A stretch of DNA of 64,000 nt from positions 42,865 to 106,864 of the forward strand of contig JAEXGT010000045.1 in assembly GCA_023450615.1 (NCBI GenBank), given 5' to 3'. The notes under the pieces are model-generated. The model was not told the DNA's origin, ran no database searches, and was given only the letters and a program-made list of their open reading frames with translations. The stretch is from Pseudomonadota bacterium (GTDB lineage: Bacteria > Pseudomonadota > Alphaproteobacteria > Rhizobiales > Beijerinckiaceae). Below are positions 36,276-44,850 of the stretch, piece after piece (positions within the stretch are counted from its first letter, which is position 1; every line of letters begins with the position of its first letter). Position numbers and translations under genes: made by a program.

Positions 36276-38843
36276 CTACTCGGCAGCTATAGGAGTTAGC
36301 GCAGATGAGCCGGAACGGCCATCGGAGGGAGATTCCTGCCGGTCATTGGGGAAGATGCAGGTCACCGTCGTGCCTTTGCCTGGCAGGGAGTTGAGCTCGA
36401 TGCGCCCGCCATGAAGCTCCACGAAGGAGCGAACGATGGAGAGGCCCAAGCCCACGCCCCGGTGCCGGGTGCCCAATGTGTGGCTTTCGAACCGCTCGAA
36501 GATGCGCGCCTTGATCTCCGGCGGGATGCCGCGGCCCTGGTCCTTCACGTCGAAGATCACCTCGCCGCCGCGCTTGCGGGCCGCCACCGTGATGGTCTGG
36601 CCGGGCGAGGAGAAGCCCACCGCGTTGGAAAGCAGGTTGAACAGGATCTGCCGCACGCGCTTGCCATCCGCCACGAAGGTGCCGATGTCGTCCGGCGTGT
36701 CGATGACGAGATGGAGCGAGGATTCCGCGAGCCTGTCCTCCAGCCCGCGCATGGCGGCCTCGATGGTGGAGCGGATATCCACGATCTCCGGCGTCAGCTC
36801 CAGCGAGCCGGTGTCGATGGAGGCGAGATCCAGAATGTCGTTGAGAATCGCGAGCAGCGCCGCGGATGAGCGCATGATGTGCTCCGCGTAATCGCGCTGG
36901 CGTGGATTGAGCGCACCCACGGTCTCGTCGCCGAGCAGCTGCGTGAAGCCGATGATGTTGGTGAGTGGCGAGCGCAGCTCGTAGGAGACGTGATGCACGA
37001 ACTCGTCGCGCAGGCGCGAGGCGCGTTCCAGCGCGTCGTTGCGTTCGGTGAGCGCGCGCTCCACATTCACGCTCGCGGTCACATCGGTGAAGCTCAGAAG
37101 CGTCGCGCCGTCGGGCAGGGGCTGCGCCGTGCAATCGAGTGCCGATCCATCGGGACGCTCGATACGGCAGGAATGGCCCATACGCATGTCGGCAAGCCCC
37201 AGCACCGCGCCGCGAATGTCGATCCAGGGTTCGTCCTGCGGTGCGAGCAGGCGGCAGAGCTTGATGATCGCATCCGCATGGGGATGCTGCGCCATGAATT
37301 CGCCTGCCAGATTCCACATATCCGCGAAGGCGCGGTTATGCAGCTTGAGACGTCCGTCCGAGCCGAACACGGCCACGCCCTCTTTGAGCGTGTTGAGCGT
37401 CTCGTCCTGAACCTGCGTGAGCGAATTGACCTGCGAGGCAAGCTCGAAACGCTCGCTCACGTCGTCGAAGAGATAAGTGACGCCACCTTGCGGGTTGGGA
37501 TTGGTCACTACGCGCAGGGTGCGCCGGTCCGGCAGGTGCCACCAGGTTTCCTGCTGCTCGACGGAGCGGTAACCGGTGAGGAAATCAGCCTTCCATGCGC
37601 GGAAATCCGCCTGCTCCGGCAATTTGCGCGCGGCGCGCAGCCGGTCGAGCACTTCGCTGTCCGTCGGACGCGTGGCAAGGAACGCAGCATCCAGATTCCA
37701 GAGCTGCTGATAAGCGGCGTTGCTGAAGATCAGGTTCTGCGCGGCATCGAAGATCGCAACCGCCGTCGGCAATTGATCGAGGGTCCGCACATGCGCGTCC
37801 ATCTGGCGCTGCAGATCGGCGCGCACCGCTTCGAGTTCGGACACATCAACCGCAATGCCCGCGCTGCCGCCGGAGGTGGGACGCTCGATCACGTCGAGCA
37901 CGGCGCGCTGGCCCGCCACGACCGCCGTGACGCGCGCCGCATAAGTCGCACCGCTCCTGCGCTGGCGGCTCGCATCCTCGCGCGCCCGCTCGCTCAGGAG
38001 TTCGAGGGAGCGTGCAATCGCATCGTCGAGATCCTGTGCTTCGACGGCGCGCAGATAAGCCTGGTTCGCCCAGAGAAGCTTGGCCTCCGCATCACGGATC
38101 CAGAGCGGATAGGCCACGTCGTCGAGCAGCATGGTCATGGAGCGCAGGTCGCTGCGCGCGGTGGCGAGCTCGGCGCGGACTTTAAGAAGATCCGCGCGGT
38201 CGCCGGTCACATCGCGCAGACGCAGGATCGCGCGGCCTCCGATGGTGCGGCCTTCCAAATCGATGAAACGGTTGAAGAGCGTTTGCGCGACCATGCGGAA
38301 AGCTTCGCCGCGTTGCTTCAGTTGATCGAGGGAGGCTTCGGCGGCTGCGGCATCGCTTGGCTGCAGCCACGTGCCGAAAGCCAGCGCGCGTTGCGCGGGC
38401 GCGCCTTCGCCGATGATGGATGGATCGCCCTGGAAACGCGGTTCGCTGTTGCGGCTTTGCCAGCTCACCAGCAATTGTCGCTCCGAGCCCATGAGCAGAG
38501 CCGCGAGATCGTCGGACCCGCGAAGGGCCGCGAGTTCCCTGCGCAGCGCGCGCTCCACGCGCCCCGAGCGGCGGCGCTCCACCATCAGCAGCAGAGAGGT
38601 GATGGTGGTGAGCGAGACAAGCCCCATGAAGAGGCCGAAGGCGGCGGCGCTGTGAAGGTTGAAGCTGTAGAGATAGGCGAGGATCTCGGAGGCCTGTTCC
38701 AGGAGTTCGGCGGACGTGTCGGCGGCGAGCGCTGCTTGCGACGTTCCGGAGAGCAGCGTCAGGCTCAAGGGCACGCGAACGAGGCCCGCGAGGGTATTTG
38801 CCTCTTCCGGGCCTGTGTTCCTGTGCTCTCTCTGCCCGGCCAT
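36276..38843 (-). CDS. divL: DivL-like PAS sensor pseudo-histidine kinase with Tyr in the H-box
   Basis: An 855-residue inner-membrane protein: an N-terminal hydrophobic stretch, a membrane segment at about 67-88, three PAS-like domains (about 235-340, 355-470, 475-590), a dimerisation helix and an ATPase domain. The H-box reads FVHHVSYELRSPLTNI, with Tyr621 where histidine kinases have the phospho-acceptor His. This is the hallmark of DivL, which in Caulobacter binds DivK~P and controls CckA and so CtrA. ATP-binding motifs remain (NLLSNAVGF, DQGRGIP, GVGLGLSI). It heads the operon with tsaE/amgK, murU, addB and addA. Confidence 0.88.
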   Translation of the reverse strand: MAGQREHRNTGPEEANTLAGLVRVPLSLTLLSGTSQAALAADTSAELLEQASEILAYLYSFNLHSAAAFGLFMGLVSLTTITSLLLMVERRRSGRVERALRRELAALRGSDDLAALLMGSERQLLVSWQSRNSEPRFQGDPSIIGEGAPAQRALAFGTWLQPSDAAAAEASLDQLKQRGEAFRMVAQTLFNRFIDLEGRTIGGRAILRLRDVTGDRADLLKVRAELATARSDLRSMTMLLDDVAYPLWIRDAEAKLLWANQAYLRAVEAQDLDDAIARSLELLSERAREDASRQRRSGATYAARVTAVVAGQRAVLDVIERPTSGGSAGIAVDVSELEAVRADLQRQMDAHVRTLDQLPTAVAIFDAAQNLIFSNAAYQQLWNLDAAFLATRPTDSEVLDRLRAARKLPEQADFRAWKADFLTGYRSVEQQETWWHLPDRRTLRVVTNPNPQGGVTYLFDDVSERFELASQVNSLTQVQDETLNTLKEGVAVFGSDGRLKLHNRAFADMWNLAGEFMAQHPHADAIIKLCRLLAPQDEPWIDIRGAVLGLADMRMGHSCRIERPDGSALDCTAQPLPDGATLLSFTDVTASVNVERALTERNDALERASRLRDEFVHHVSYELRSPLTNIIGFTQLLGDETVGALNPRQRDYAEHIMRSSAALLAILNDILDLASIDTGSLELTPEIVDIRSTIEAAMRGLEDRLAESSLHLVIDTPDDIGTFVADGKRVRQILFNLLSNAVGFSSPGQTITVAARKRGGEVIFDVKDQGRGIPPEIKARIFERFESHTLGTRHRGVGLGLSIVRSFVELHGGRIELNSLPGKGTTVTCIFPNDRQESPSDGRSGSSALTPIAAE

Positions 38844-39168
38844 GCCGTGCGGTCCTCCCGATCGGGCCCCAAGTCACGGGCCAAGTGTGTTCATGCCTCA
38901 AGGACCTTCTTGGGTGCCCCAGAGGAGATACCGCCTACGCATGAACGGAACTGCCGGCATGGCTTGCAAAGGAACCACGGTATTGCCGGTCGAATCGCGT
39001 CCACTCTAGACTAGGCCTGACTCCGCCAGGAAGAGGGTTAATGTCGTCTTAATCTTCCTTTGGAGAAGCTGTGCGCAATTGGTGGAAAGCTATTGCATTT
39101 GCGACACAGGCATGACGTTGCGGAAGCATGTTCGATTCGAGCATGACCTCAAATGGCAGTCCAAGAAA
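38844..39168. other. divL promoter region and gap to ahcY
   Basis: About 325 bases with no gene. It holds a full CtrA-type box (39038-39052), a GAATC (38994 region) and a GATTC (39133 region) as possible CcrM methylation sites, and otherwise no supported feature. Confidence 0.5.
39038..39052. promoter_or_regulatory. CtrA-type binding site upstream of divL
   Basis: TTAA-TGTCGTC-TTAA, a complete TTAA-N7-TTAA, lies 195 bases upstream of the divL start. This is the known CtrA recognition sequence. DivL acts upstream of CtrA, so it may close a feedback loop. Confidence 0.5.
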
Positions 39169-39193
39169 AAAGCCCGGCATGGCGCCGGGCTTT
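39169..39193 (-). terminator. Rho-independent terminator after ahcY
   Basis: AAAGCCCGGC (39169-39178) and GCCGGGCTTT (39184-39193) form a 10-bp stem; on the minus strand it ends in a T-tract of six. Confidence 0.9.
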
Positions 39194-39222
39194 CTTGAAG
39201 TCTTCCGCAATGGAAGCGGAGA

Positions 39223-40623
39223 TCAGTAGCGGTAGTGGTCCGGCTTGAAGGGACCCTTCTCCGACACGCCGATATAGGAGGCCTGATCGGGGCGCAGCTT
39301 GGTGAGCTTCACGCCGATCTTCTCCAGGTGCAGCGAGGCGACCTTCTCGTCGAGGTGCTTCGGCAGGGTGTAGACCTTCTTCTCGTACTTGCCGGCGTTG
39401 TTCCAGAGCTCGATCTGAGCGAGCGTCTGGTTCGTGAACGAGGCCGACATCACGAAGGACGGGTGACCCATGGCATTGCCGAGGTTCACGAGGCGGCCTT
39501 CCGAGAGCAGGATGATGCGGTGACCGTCGGGGAAGGTGATCTCGTCCACCTGCGGCTTCACGTTGTCCCACTTCAGGTTCTTGAGAGCAGCAACCTGAAT
39601 CTCGTTGTCGAAGTGACCGATGTTGCAGACGATGGCGCGGTCCTTCATCGCACGCATGTGCTCGATGGTGATCACGTCCTTGTTGCCGGTGGCGGTGACG
39701 AAGATGTCGGCGCGCGGAGCCGCGTCTTCCATCGTCGTGACCTCATAGCCTTCCATGGCGGCCTGAAGCGCGCAGATCGGATCGACTTCTGACACCAGCA
39801 CGCGGCAGCCGGCCTGACGGAGCGAAGCGGCCGAGCCCTTGCCCACGTCGCCGAAGCCCGCGACCATGGCGACCTTGCCGGCCATCATCACGTCCGTGCC
39901 GCGGCGGATGCCGTCGACCAGCGACTCGCGGCAGCCATAGAGGTTATCGAACTTCGACTTGGTGACCGAGTCGTTCACGTTGATCGCCGGGAAGAGCAGC
40001 TTGCCTTCCTTGGCCATGATGTAGAGGCGGTGAACGCCCGTGGTGGTCTCTTCCGACACGCCCTTGATGGACTGGGCGACTTCGGCGAACCAGCCCTTCG
40101 GCTTTTCCTTCAGGAGGCGCTTGATCAGCGCGAAGAGAACTTCCTCTTCCTCTGCGCCGGGCTTCTCGAGGAAGGCCACGTCGCCCTGCTCGGCGCGCAG
40201 GCCCAGGTGGACGAGCATGGTGGCGTCGCCGCCGTCGTCGAGGATCATGTTCGGAACACCGCCGCCATGCCAGTCGAACAGCTTCGCGGTGTAGTCCCAG
40301 TACTCGGTGAGCGTCTCGCCCTTATAGGCGAAAACCGGAATGCCGGCGGCAGCGATGGCGGCAGCGGCGTGGTCCTGGGTCGAATAGATGTTGCAGGACA
40401 CCCAGCGGATGTCGGCGCCGAGAGCCTTCAGCGTCTCGATCAGCACCGCGGTCTGGATGGTCATGTGGAGCGAGCCGGCGATCCGGGCGCCCTTCAGGGG
40501 CTGCTTCGGGCCGTATTCCTCGCGAACGGCCATGAGGCCCGGCATCTCGGTTTCGGCGATCGAGATTTCCTTGCGGCCGAAATCGGCGAGGCCGATGTCC
40601 TTAACGATATAATCCTGAGCCAT
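39223..40623 (-). CDS. ahcY: Adenosylhomocysteinase (SAH hydrolase)
   Basis: A 466-residue NAD-dependent cytosolic enzyme that splits S-adenosylhomocysteine into adenosine and homocysteine, relieving product inhibition of methyltransferases. The NAD-binding loop MVAGFGDVGKGSAASL and the family-typical start YIVKDIGLADFGRKEI and end GPFKPDHYRY are present. A 20-bp near-palindrome about 75-90 bases upstream of the start is the probable operator. The gene has its own terminator. It is conserved next to the HPr/hprK/chvGI group in this order. Confidence 0.97.
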   Translation of the reverse strand: MAQDYIVKDIGLADFGRKEISIAETEMPGLMAVREEYGPKQPLKGARIAGSLHMTIQTAVLIETLKALGADIRWVSCNIYSTQDHAAAAIAAAGIPVFAYKGETLTEYWDYTAKLFDWHGGGVPNMILDDGGDATMLVHLGLRAEQGDVAFLEKPGAEEEEVLFALIKRLLKEKPKGWFAEVAQSIKGVSEETTTGVHRLYIMAKEGKLLFPAINVNDSVTKSKFDNLYGCRESLVDGIRRGTDVMMAGKVAMVAGFGDVGKGSAASLRQAGCRVLVSEVDPICALQAAMEGYEVTTMEDAAPRADIFVTATGNKDVITIEHMRAMKDRAIVCNIGHFDNEIQVAALKNLKWDNVKPQVDEITFPDGHRIILLSEGRLVNLGNAMGHPSFVMSASFTNQTLAQIELWNNAGKYEKKVYTLPKHLDEKVASLHLEKIGVKLTKLRPDQASYIGVSEKGPFKPDHYRY

Positions 40624-40695
40624 GCTGGCCTCCGTCTATCCTTGGGATGGAATTGGCGCTGTCTCTACCAGAGAGTGGCCGGAGAAGCAATCAAG

Positions 40696-40715
40696 ATATA
40701 AAGATGTCTTTATAT
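40696..40715. promoter_or_regulatory. Candidate SAH-responsive (SahR-like) operator
   Basis: ATATAAAGATGTCTTTATAT has ten-base arms that match at nine positions. It is AT-rich in a GC-rich background and sits 73-92 bases upstream of ahcY. AT-rich palindromes of this kind have been described upstream of methionine-cycle genes for the ArsR-family regulator SahR; the link here is inference. No ArsR-family gene is in the window. Confidence 0.45.
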
Positions 40716-40860
40716 GCTTTCGGGACTACGTCTCAGGGGAATATCCTGACGCTCATCCGAAACCTTCCGTCCTCGGGATGAGGGCGGAATGCGCAAGAGA
40801 GCGGCGCCACCGGTACGAAGCAGGTGGCGACACATGAAAATTCTCTTTTGAAAGAATAGC

Positions 40861-41181
40861 TTACTCGTCCTCGCCGAACCTGTTGGCGAGGAGGTCGTCG
40901 ATGGCCTGGAGGCATTCCTTGGCGTCCTGACCCTTGGCGGTGACGGTGATCGTAGTGCCTTGGGCGGCAGCGAGCGTCAGCAGGCCCATGATCGAGCGTC
41001 CGCCCACGGTCTCGCCGCAGCGGGTAACGGTGACGTCGGAATTGAATCGCTCGACCGTCTGCACGAACTTGGCCGAAGCACGGGCATGCAGGCCCCGGCG
41101 GTTGACGATGGGCAGCTCCCGAGCCTCGGCCCCCTCGGGGATAGGAGCGGGAGGACAATCCTGGTCGAGAGGCCGGTCCAT
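40861..41181 (-). CDS. ptsH: HPr-family phosphocarrier protein
   Basis: A 106-residue cytosolic phosphocarrier. The active-site His32 is in NRRGLHARAS, and Ser63 in GGRSIMGLL corresponds to the regulatory serine that HprK phosphorylates. A short N-terminal extension of about 20 residues precedes the core. It is the last of the hprK-EIIA-HPr group, five bases after EIIA. In alphaproteobacteria these parts form an incomplete, regulatory PTS (no sugar transporter here) fed by EI-Ntr elsewhere. Its role in carbon and envelope control is from the literature on relatives. Confidence 0.92.
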   Translation of the reverse strand: MDRPLDQDCPPAPIPEGAEARELPIVNRRGLHARASAKFVQTVERFNSDVTVTRCGETVGGRSIMGLLTLAAAQGTTITVTAKGQDAKECLQAIDDLLANRFGEDE

Positions 41182-41186
41182 AATTC

Positions 41187-41588
41187 TTATTTTCCAGACA
41201 GAACGCGCGAGGCGATGTTGATGTATTTCCGTCCAGCCTCCTGGGCGTGCGAGACCGCATCGCCCAAAGGCTCCTCGTCGCGGACTGAGGCCAGCTTAAT
41301 GAGCATGGGCAGGTTGATGCCGGCGACCACCTCGACGGAGCCGCCGTTCATGCAGGACAGGGCAAGGTTCGAGGGCGTGCCCCCGAACATGTCGGTCAGA
41401 ACCACGACTCCATGGCCCGAATTGACCCGGCACACGGCGGCCATGATGTCCTTACGCCGTGTTTCCATGTCGTCGTCAGGGCCGATCGTGATCGTCTCAA
41501 GCTGCTCTTGAGGGCCCACGACATGCTCTAGCGCGGCCTTGAATTCCGTCGCGAGCTGCCCGTGGGTGACGAGCACCATTCCAATCAT
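41187..41588 (-). CDS. PTS EIIA component, mannose (Man) family
   Basis: A 133-residue EIIA of the mannose family. The phospho-acceptor His9 is in MVLVTHGQLA, and VVVLTDMFGGTPSN is the family core. It accepts phosphate from HPr; with no EIIB or permease gene nearby it is likely regulatory. It lies between hprK and HPr. Its names in relatives include EIIA-Man and ptsM. Confidence 0.9.
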   Translation of the reverse strand: MIGMVLVTHGQLATEFKAALEHVVGPQEQLETITIGPDDDMETRRKDIMAAVCRVNSGHGVVVLTDMFGGTPSNLALSCMNGGSVEVVAGINLPMLIKLASVRDEEPLGDAVSHAQEAGRKYINIASRVLSGK

Positions 41589-41676
41589 AATGTTCCAGAT
41601 CCGAACGCTCCAGGAGCGGAGCCGCTATTTTGTGCACCGCGAAGCCTAGCGCAAGTGCGTTGAGAGGGAAAGTTCA

Positions 41677-42132
41677 TCACAGTGTCATGACCGTGTCGCA
41701 AACACCACTCAAACGTCCCAGGGCAATGCTGGCGAAACTTGCCCCTGCGCGCATGCGGATGCGAGGAATCGTGACTCCGCATAGAACAACGTTGCCGTCT
41801 TCCGTATCCGGGAAGCGGGGCGGGTCCTCGGAGAGGTCGATTGCGAGGCGGATGACGGCGGAAGGTTCATAAGGCTGACGGATGATCCCCAAGCCGTGAA
41901 TTTCGAGGTGCCCTGCAAGAGGTTCGATGGGACTTGCGAGCAGGCGTCCATGTTCGGCCCGAAGGCTCGTCCTGTCGTCGCTGACGAGACAGCCGAATCG
42001 GCCCGCCTGGAGCGTGTGGAGCACCATTTCGCGCGCCAGTGTCGACTTGCCGGAGCCGGAGCGCCCCCGGATCAGGACACCCGCCTCGCCGATGACGACG
42101 CAGGAGGCGTGGATGGTCTCGCGCTTGCTCAA
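41677..42132 (-). CDS. hprK: HPr kinase/phosphorylase, short alphaproteobacterial form
   Basis: A 151-residue protein equal to the C-terminal catalytic domain of HprK: P-loop GRSGSGKSTLA, and the HprK signature LEIHGLGIIRQP. It lacks the N-terminal domain of Firmicute enzymes, as in other alphaproteobacteria. It phosphorylates HPr on Ser63 and reverses this. The start overlaps the chvG stop by four bases, so the two-component system and the PTS genes share a transcript. Confidence 0.92.
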   Translation of the reverse strand: MSKRETIHASCVVIGEAGVLIRGRSGSGKSTLAREMVLHTLQAGRFGCLVSDDRTSLRAEHGRLLASPIEPLAGHLEIHGLGIIRQPYEPSAVIRLAIDLSEDPPRFPDTEDGNVVLCGVTIPRIRMRAGASFASIALGRLSGVCDTVMTL

Positions 42133-43970
42133 GAGGTCTTTTCCCCTTGAGCCTTCTTCGCCTGCTCCTTCTTGCCCCTGTGGCTCTCGGGAGTCGGCAG
42201 GCGGATGACGAAGCGGGCGCCCAGACGGGTCGGCTCGCCGTTTTCGTCCGGAGGACCGGGACGGTTCTCGGCGCGGATCGTGCCGCGATGGGCTTCGATG
42301 ATCTGGCGCGAGATCGACAGGCCGAGGCCGGAATTCTGGCCGAAGCCCTGTTCGGGCCGGTCGGTGTAGAAGCGCTCGAAGATCCGGTCGAGGGCATCCG
42401 GCTCGATGCCGGGGCCGCTGTCCTCCACCAGAACCTCCACATCGGCCTTGCGTCGCCGCAGCGTCACGCGCACCGGCTTGTCCGGCGGCGAGAAGGAGCG
42501 GGCATTATCGATGAGATTGTTGAACACCTGACCCAGCCGGCTGTCGTGGCCAAGCACCAGGAAGGCGTCGCGGCCGCGCGCATGCTTCTCGATGGTGAGC
42601 TCGATATGCGGATCGTGCTCCTGCCGGCGCTCGTTGGCGACGGACACCACCGCGTCGAGCAGGCGCGCCATGTCCACCGGTTCCGCATCCGCGCGGGCAA
42701 GCTCCGCATCGAGACGCGAGGCGTCGGAGATGTCGCTGATAAGACGGTCGAGACGTCTTACGTCGTGCTGGATGATCGACATGAGCCGCTGACGGGAATC
42801 GTCGCTGCGGGCGAGCGGCAGCGTCTCTACGGCGCTGCGCAGGGATGTGAGCGGGTTCTTCAATTCATGCGCCACATCCGCCGCGAAGCTCTCGATGGCG
42901 TCGATGCGGTTGTAGAGCGCCCGCGTCATGTCGCGCAGCGCGCCGGACAGGTGGCCGATCTCGTCGGAGCGGTTGGTGAAGTCCGGAATTTCCTGACGCG
43001 ACTTGGTGCCCCAGCGCACGCGCTCTGCCGCTTCCGCGAGACGCCGCACGGGACCTGCGATCGCGCCTGCCAGAAACAGCGACAGCACGATCATGACGAG
43101 AGCCGCGATGAGGAACACCTGCAGCAGCGCGAAGCGTTCCGAGGCGATGATCGCGTCGATATCGCCCTCCTGGGTGGAGAGCAGCAGTACGCCCTGCACC
43201 GTACGGAAGCGCTGGATCGGCACCGCCACGGATACGATGGTCTCGCCGCGCGAGTTCACGCGCACCACGCTCGATTGCTGGCCCGAGAAGGCTCGCTGCA
43301 CTTCCGCGAGGGACCGGCCGTTGGCCGGGCCGGGGTCCTCGAGAACCGGGCGCTTCGTGCGCCGGAACATCTTGCGGACCGAATTCCAGATCCGCTCGAT
43401 GAACGTGGCGGTGTCCTCCACGTCGGCCACCGGCGGCAGATCCATGCGCAGAATGTCTCCGCGCGAATAGAAGTTGCGCGAGTCGAGCAGGAGCAGGCCG
43501 TCCCGGTCGAAGATGCGGGCCCGGGTCTGGGTCGGCGTCACGAGGCGGCGCAGCAGTGGCGCCACGCGCTCGGGATTGATGGAGAATTCGAGGGCGCTGA
43601 GGCTCTCGTCGTTGAGGCGCTCGGTCTCGCCCGCCTGCATCTGGAGGAGCTGGTCGGGATCGAGGGTGATGGTGTTGGTTTCGACCGTCGCCGAGCTGGC
43701 GATGGCGCCCGCGATGATCTCGCCCTGCGTCAGAAGGCTCTGCACCCGCGCTTCGATGAGGCCTTCGCGGAACTGGTTGAGATAGAGGAAGCCCACGAGC
43801 AGGGCCATGAGGCCCGCCAGGTTGAGCAGGACGATCCGCCGCGTCAGGCTCGACGAGGCGCGCTGGGAGAGCATGCGGCTGAAATTCTTCAGCCGGGCCA
43901 GGAAGCCGCGAGGCTCGGGCGGATCGTCGGTTGCCTCTGCGTGGATGAAATCAGCCTTCATGCCGCTCAT
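42129..43970 (-). CDS. chvG: Sensor histidine kinase ChvG (ExoS/BvrS type)
   Basis: A 613-residue inner-membrane sensor. Membrane segments at about 46-66 and 283-303 flank a periplasmic domain; a HAMP linker follows, then the H-box FAADVAHELKNPL with phospho-acceptor His368 and the ATPase domain (DSGPGI, NSGLGLSI). ChvG senses acid/envelope conditions through the periplasmic repressor ExoR in rhizobia. The start is ATG 43970 or 43961. It follows chvI with an unusually stable hairpin just before its start and overlaps hprK. Confidence 0.95.
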   Translation of the reverse strand: MSGMKADFIHAEATDDPPEPRGFLARLKNFSRMLSQRASSSLTRRIVLLNLAGLMALLVGFLYLNQFREGLIEARVQSLLTQGEIIAGAIASSATVETNTITLDPDQLLQMQAGETERLNDESLSALEFSINPERVAPLLRRLVTPTQTRARIFDRDGLLLLDSRNFYSRGDILRMDLPPVADVEDTATFIERIWNSVRKMFRRTKRPVLEDPGPANGRSLAEVQRAFSGQQSSVVRVNSRGETIVSVAVPIQRFRTVQGVLLLSTQEGDIDAIIASERFALLQVFLIAALVMIVLSLFLAGAIAGPVRRLAEAAERVRWGTKSRQEIPDFTNRSDEIGHLSGALRDMTRALYNRIDAIESFAADVAHELKNPLTSLRSAVETLPLARSDDSRQRLMSIIQHDVRRLDRLISDISDASRLDAELARADAEPVDMARLLDAVVSVANERRQEHDPHIELTIEKHARGRDAFLVLGHDSRLGQVFNNLIDNARSFSPPDKPVRVTLRRRKADVEVLVEDSGPGIEPDALDRIFERFYTDRPEQGFGQNSGLGLSISRQIIEAHRGTIRAENRPGPPDENGEPTRLGARFVIRLPTPESHRGKKEQAKKAQGEKTS

Positions 43971-43975
43971 TCAGG

Positions 43976-44003
43976 CACGGTCCGGAAACGCTTCCGGACC
44001 GTG
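43976..44003 (-). promoter_or_regulatory. Stable hairpin between chvI and chvG
   Basis: CACGGTCCGGAA-ACGC-TTCCGGACCGTG: a perfect 12-bp stem with a four-base loop, ending 5 bases upstream of the chvG start. There is no T-tract, so it may govern chvG translation or protect the chvI message rather than end transcription. Confidence 0.6.
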
Positions 44004-44051
44004 ACGTCTTTCCTGTTTGTCCATCGCCTTATAGGGCAGGCGCTCACGGTA

Positions 44052-44750
44052 TCAGGCTTCCTTGAAGCGGTAGCCGACGCCGTAAAGGGTCTCGATCATT
44101 TCGAAACTCTGGTCAACGGATTTGAACTTCTTGCGCAGGCGCTTGATGTGGCTGTCGATGGTGCGGTCGTCCACATAGACCTGGTCGTCATAGGCCGCAT
44201 CCATGAGCGCATTGCGGCTTTTGACCACGCCGGGACGGGTGGCGAGCGCCTGCAGGATCAGGAACTCGGTGACGGTGAGCGTGACCGGCTCGCCCTTCCA
44301 TGTGCAGGCGTGACGCTCAGGATCCATCTTCAGCTGGCCGCGCTCCAGAGCCTTGGGATCGGCCTCCTTGGGGGCACTCTGATCCTTGGGCGCGAAGCGG
44401 CGCAGCACCGCCTTCACGCGCTCGACCAGAAGACGCTGGGAGAAAGGTTTCCGGATGAAGTCGTCGGCGCCCATCTTCAGGCCGAACAGCTCGTCGATCT
44501 CCTCATCCTTCGAGGTCAGGAAGATCACCGGCAGGTCGGATTTCTGGCGAAGCCGCCGCAGAAGCTCCATGCCGTCCATGCGAGGCATCTTGATATCGAA
44601 GATGGCGAGATCCGGTGGCGCATGCTTCAGGCCGTCGAGGGCGGAAGCGCCATCGGTATAGGTCTGGATGCGGTATCCCTCCGCCTCGAGCGCAATCGAG
44701 ACGGAAGTCAGGATATTGCGATCATCATCAACAAGGGCGATCGTGGGCAT
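44052..44750 (-). CDS. chvI: Response regulator ChvI (BvrR type)
   Basis: A 232-residue OmpR-type regulator. The acidic pocket VDDD is at 7-10, phospho-acceptor Asp52 is in FDIKMPRMDG, and the conserved Lys is in FLTSKDEE; the C-terminal winged helix has NALMDAAYDDQVYVDDRTID-SHIKRLR. Phosphorylated by ChvG, it controls succinoglycan, envelope, virulence or symbiosis genes in relatives. It is divergent from pckA with a 500-base gap. Confidence 0.95.
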   Translation of the reverse strand: MPTIALVDDDRNILTSVSIALEAEGYRIQTYTDGASALDGLKHAPPDLAIFDIKMPRMDGMELLRRLRQKSDLPVIFLTSKDEEIDELFGLKMGADDFIRKPFSQRLLVERVKAVLRRFAPKDQSAPKEADPKALERGQLKMDPERHACTWKGEPVTLTVTEFLILQALATRPGVVKSRNALMDAAYDDQVYVDDRTIDSHIKRLRKKFKSVDQSFEMIETLYGVGYRFKEA

Positions 44751-44850
44751 GAACTCTTCCCTGGCTTACACGGACGATGGCCGCGTGACATATGATAACG
44801 CAGATGGCCTTAAATCGTGCCCAACTGCGCCTTACTGATGGCATAAATAT

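Noticed and set aside
36879..39014. A 711-codon open frame on the + strand opposite divL
   Set aside because: Antisense to divL, without homology; the real gene is clear on the other strand.
42147..44795. An 882-codon open frame on the + strand opposite hprK, chvG and chvI
   Set aside because: It runs antisense across several well-supported genes and shows no recognisable domain.
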